In this document: positions 6,970-9,007 of the stretch, piece by piece
Layout of the letters: every line of letters begins with the position of its first letter
How positions within the stretch are numbered: position 1 is the stretch's first letter
NCBI GenBank assembly: GCA_903916165.1
Contig: CAIWVR010000402.1
Coordinates: forward strand, 1-9,007
Length of the DNA stretch: 9,007 nt
Direction of reading: 5' to 3'
Source: an uncultured Hyphomicrobiales bacterium
Lineage (GTDB): Bacteria > Pseudomonadota > Alphaproteobacteria > Rhizobiales > Beijerinckiaceae
The notes under the pieces: generated by a model
The model's database searches: none
Told to the model about the DNA's origin: nothing
The model's input: only the letters and a program-made list of their open reading frames with translations
Made by a program: the position numbers and the translations under genes

Positions 6970-6993
6970 GCTCAAGGGCATGGATTGCCGCGC

Positions 6994-8439
6994 GTGAGCG
7001 ACGACACCGACAAGAAGCCGCCGCTGTCGCATCGCGAGACGCTGGTCATCATCATCGGCGTGCTGCTGCCGCTGTTTCTGGGCGCACTGTCGCAGACCAT
7101 TGCGGCCAGCGCCTTGCCGACGATCGGGCAGGCGCTCGGCGCGACCGGCGACCTGTCCTGGGTCATCACCGCCTATCTGCTGACCCAGACCGCCGCCACG
7201 CCGCTGTTTGGCAAATTTTCCGACACGCATGGGCGCCGCGCCACCATGCAGATTGCGATCTGGGTGTTCATTGCGGGCTCGGTCGCCTGCGCGCTGGCCC
7301 CCAATATCGCCACGCTCGTCGCCGCCCGCGCCATGCAGGGCGTGGCGGCCGGAGGCCTGACGTCCATCCCGATGACCGTGCTCGGCGATCTCGCGCCACC
7401 CAAATACCGGGCGCGCTATTACACCTATTATTCGCTGGTCTACATCACCGCCGGCGCGATGGGGCCGGCGCTCGGCGGCTTCTTCGCCGAATATGTCCAT
7501 TGGTCGGCGATCTTCTGGTTCGGCGTGCCCTTCGCCCTGCTGGCGCTGGTCGTAACCAACCGGCTGCTCCTGAAGCTGCCGTCCTTCCACCGCTACCACA
7601 AGCTCGATCTCGCGGGCGCGCTGCTGATCGTGGGTGCAAGCCTGTCGGCCATGTTCGTGCTGACGGCGGGCGGCAAGACTTATGCGTGGGATTCGCCGCA
7701 GATCGCGGGCCTGGCGATCGCGTCCGCACTGATGTGGGTCGGCTTCGTGCGCCGCATGCAAACAGCGCCGGAGCCGCTGATCCCGCTCGACATTGTCACC
7801 AACCGCATCGTCGGCTGGGCGGTCATCGCCAATGCCCTGGGCTGGAGCGGGATCATCGGACTCAACATCTACCTGCCGGTCTGGCTGCAAAGCATGTCGG
7901 GCATGACACCCTCACAATCGGGCCTGTCGCTGATGATCGTGATGATCAGCCTCAATCTCGGCGCGCTCGTCGGTGCGCAGCTGGCGTCACGCATCACGCA
8001 TTACAAAAGGATCCCCCTGGTCTCGCTCGTCGTCTGCATCGGGGCGACGCTCTGGATGGCCTGGCACAGCGCCGGCATGGGGTCCATCGAATTGCAGATC
8101 GTGCTGGGCCTGTGGGGCTTCTCGTTCGGCCCCGTGGCACCCGTCACGTCGGTGGCGATGCAAAACACCATGCCGCAGCACCGGCTGGGCACAGCGGTCG
8201 GCTCAATGGCCTTCGTGCGCGGCCTGTTCTCGACCTTCATCGTCGCCATCTTCGGCGTCATCGTGCTGCACACGCTGCCCGGCGCAGATGTGCGCGACGC
8301 CCTGCACGGCGGCGATCTGGCGCGTGCTGCGAGCGCTTTCCGGACCCTGTTCCTGTTGGCTGCCGGCTGCCTCGGGGCATCGCTCGTGGCGCTGCTGTTC
8401 ATGGAGGAGCGGCCGCTGCGGACCAAGCGGCCGGGGTAG
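6994..8439 (+). CDS. MFS transporter, DHA2-type (14-helix) drug-exporter family
   Basis: A 481-residue inner-membrane protein with the features of 14-helix DHA2/EmrB-like exporters: helix 1 with SQTIAASALPTIGQ (33-46), motif A GKFSDTHGRR (73-82), ARAMQGVAAGG (111-121) and an antiporter-like GPALGG (157-162). Long hydrophobic segments continue to the C-terminus, where LLFMEERPLRTKRPG ends in a basic tail. Such proteins usually export hydrophobic or toxic compounds in exchange for protons. In the usual LDxTI motif of helix 1 the aspartate is replaced by Ser33, which could alter proton coupling. The start is uncertain. GTG at 6994 (VSDDTDKKPPLSHRE) gives a normal N-terminus but a poorly spaced ribosome site. 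TTG at 6985 has AAGGG (6974-6978) 6 nt upstream. No internal ATG precedes helix 1. It diverges from the other MFS gene and converges on ETF-QO. Confidence 0.82.
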   Translation: MSDDTDKKPPLSHRETLVIIIGVLLPLFLGALSQTIAASALPTIGQALGATGDLSWVITAYLLTQTAATPLFGKFSDTHGRRATMQIAIWVFIAGSVACALAPNIATLVAARAMQGVAAGGLTSIPMTVLGDLAPPKYRARYYTYYSLVYITAGAMGPALGGFFAEYVHWSAIFWFGVPFALLALVVTNRLLLKLPSFHRYHKLDLAGALLIVGASLSAMFVLTAGGKTYAWDSPQIAGLAIASALMWVGFVRRMQTAPEPLIPLDIVTNRIVGWAVIANALGWSGIIGLNIYLPVWLQSMSGMTPSQSGLSLMIVMISLNLGALVGAQLASRITHYKRIPLVSLVVCIGATLWMAWHSAGMGSIELQIVLGLWGFSFGPVAPVTSVAMQNTMPQHRLGTAVGSMAFVRGLFSTFIVAIFGVIVLHTLPGADVRDALHGGDLARAASAFRTLFLLAAGCLGASLVALLFMEERPLRTKRPG

Positions 8440-8441
8440 GC

Positions 8442-8548
8442 CGTCATTGCGAGCGGAGCGAAGCAATCCAGGCCCGAGTCGTCGAAATCACACGCGACGT
8501 CAGCCTCACGCGGGGCCTCTGGATTGCTTCGCTGCGCTCGCAATGACG
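8442..8548. repeat. Palindromic intergenic repeat, subfamily with shorter inner block
   Basis: Arms of 30 nt (8442-8471 and 8519-8548) are complementary at 29 of 30 positions. The left arm starts CGTCATTGCGAGCGGAGCG and runs to AAGCAATCCAG. It lacks the GACGCGG block found in the other copies, and the 47-nt centre is unrelated to their GGC-GCC core. It begins 2 nt after the MFS stop codon, between convergent genes, where the hairpin may influence transcript ends of both neighbours. Confidence 0.88.
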
Positions 8549-8611
8549 AGGCAAAGGCAGCGCGTCACGACGAGGAACGCCGCAGCGCGGGAGAAGGTGG
8601 CACCAGCCACC

Positions 8612-9007
8612 TCACATATTCGGATAATTCGGACCGCCGCCGCCCTCGGGCGTCGCCCAGACGATGTTCTGCGCCGGATCCTTGATGTCGCAGGTTTTGC
8701 AATGGACGCAATTTTGCGCATTGATCACGAAGCGCGGGTCTTTCTTCTCGGCCTCGTCGCCGTGGACGATCTCGTACACACCCGCCGGGCAATAGAGCCG
8801 CGCCGGTTCGCCGTAGCGCGGAAGATTGTCGCGCACGGGCACGTTCGGATCCTTCAGCTTCAGATGGACCGGCTGGTCTTCCTCGTGATTGGTGTTCGAC
8901 AGGAAAACGGAAGACAGCTTGTCGAACGAGATTTTCCCGTCGGGCTTGCCGTAGACGATGGGCTTCACGTCGGCGAGCGGCTTCAGCGTCGCGTGATCGG
9001 GCTTGCC
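8612..9007 (-). CDS. Electron transfer flavoprotein-ubiquinone oxidoreductase, C-terminal part
   Basis: The last 131 codons of ETF-QO; the gene continues past the right edge and ends with TGA at 8612-8614. The C-terminal ferredoxin-like domain is clear: [20 protein letters not shown] (21-40 of the visible part), [19 protein letters not shown] with C73, then [19 protein letters not shown] giving C100, C103 and C106, and a final [11 protein letters not shown]. The four cysteines match the single [4Fe-4S] cluster of this family. The enzyme is a membrane-associated FAD/iron-sulfur protein that passes electrons from ETF, reduced by acyl-CoA and amino-acid dehydrogenases, to ubiquinone. An apparent GTG start at 8968 is internal, because homologous sequence ([13 protein letters not shown]) continues upstream of it. 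The identification is very secure. Confidence 0.95.
   Translation of the reverse strand, partial: GKPDHATLKPLADVKPIVYGKPDGKISFDKLSSVFLSNTNHEEDQPVHLKLKDPNVPVRDNLPRYGEPARLYCPAGVYEIVHGDEAEKKDPRFVINAQNCVHCKTCDIKDPAQNIVWATPEGGGGPNYPNM

Larger units (their letters stand above)
6678..6993. other. Intergenic region between divergent MFS genes
   Basis: This 316-bp gap must contain the 5' signals of both flanking transporter genes. From left to right it holds a non-repetitive part (about 6678-6845) with a short AT-rich patch (6757-6782), then a C/G-rich hairpin repeat (6847-6890 and flank), then a half copy of the CGTCATTGCGAG-type repeat (6929-6969). I found no convincing -35/-10 pair on either strand; TTGACC on the minus strand (6754-6759) lacks a good -10 partner. 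No RNA gene is evident. On the + strand the frame of the right-hand MFS gene stays open back to 6751, but the residues so encoded are repeat-derived and look non-coding. Confidence 0.6.

Noticed and set aside
6742..7890. A 382-codon open frame on the minus strand under the DHA2 transporter
   Set aside because: The translation is rich in Arg, His, Gln and Asp with no recognisable domain, and it opposes a clear membrane protein; it is a GC-driven shadow.
7500..8546. A 348-codon open frame on the plus strand in another phase of the DHA2 gene, running into the repeat
   Set aside because: Its composition is Arg/His/Ala-rich without domain features and it overlaps the hydrophobic transporter frame entirely.
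537..8548. The recurring CGTCATTGCGAG sequences as a CRISPR array
   Set aside because: The copies are palindromic, differ in length, sit one per gap between genes and have no regular spacers or cas genes.

Overview
The window is GC-rich, densely coding bacterial DNA. Three things suggest an alphaproteobacterium of the order Hyphomicrobiales, probably close to Bradyrhizobium or Rhodopseudomonas: strong codon bias toward G or C in third positions, large numbers of periplasmic solute-binding and MFS transport genes, and many intergenic copies of a palindromic repeat with ends CGTCATTGCGAG. The genus is an inference from gene style and repeats, not from a marker gene.

Left part (1-4135, + strand): three consecutive paralogous periplasmic solute-binding proteins of the TctC/Bug type (the first cut by the window edge) are followed after 36 bp by a cytoplasmic two-domain cupin. 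All four read in one direction and may form one transcription unit, with palindromic repeats in the two gaps between the binding-protein genes. No TctA or TctB membrane subunit is visible, so the permease partner lies elsewhere or upstream.

Middle part (4314-6677, - strand): a monocarboxylate-porter-like MFS transporter is followed by an AcuI/YhdH-type acrylyl-CoA reductase. They are co-directional and separated by a repeat. This pair converges on the cupin gene. Right part: a divergent 14-helix DHA2-type MFS transporter (+ strand, about 6994-8439) converges on the 3' end of the electron-transfer-flavoprotein:ubiquinone oxidoreductase gene (- strand, cut by the right edge).

The overall theme is uptake and oxidation of small organic acids: periplasmic capture (binding proteins), import or export (two MFS proteins), CoA-ester reduction (AcuI) and electron transfer from acyl-CoA-type dehydrogenases to quinone (ETF-QO). 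A single shared pathway is not shown by the sequence.

The most notable non-coding feature is the repeat family. Every intergenic gap longer than 40 bp contains a complete, partial or rearranged copy. Where a gap precedes a gene's 5' end, the repeat stops only about 15-24 nt before the start codon, directly next to the ribosome-binding region. No RNA genes, CRISPR arrays, insertion sequences or defence systems were seen.
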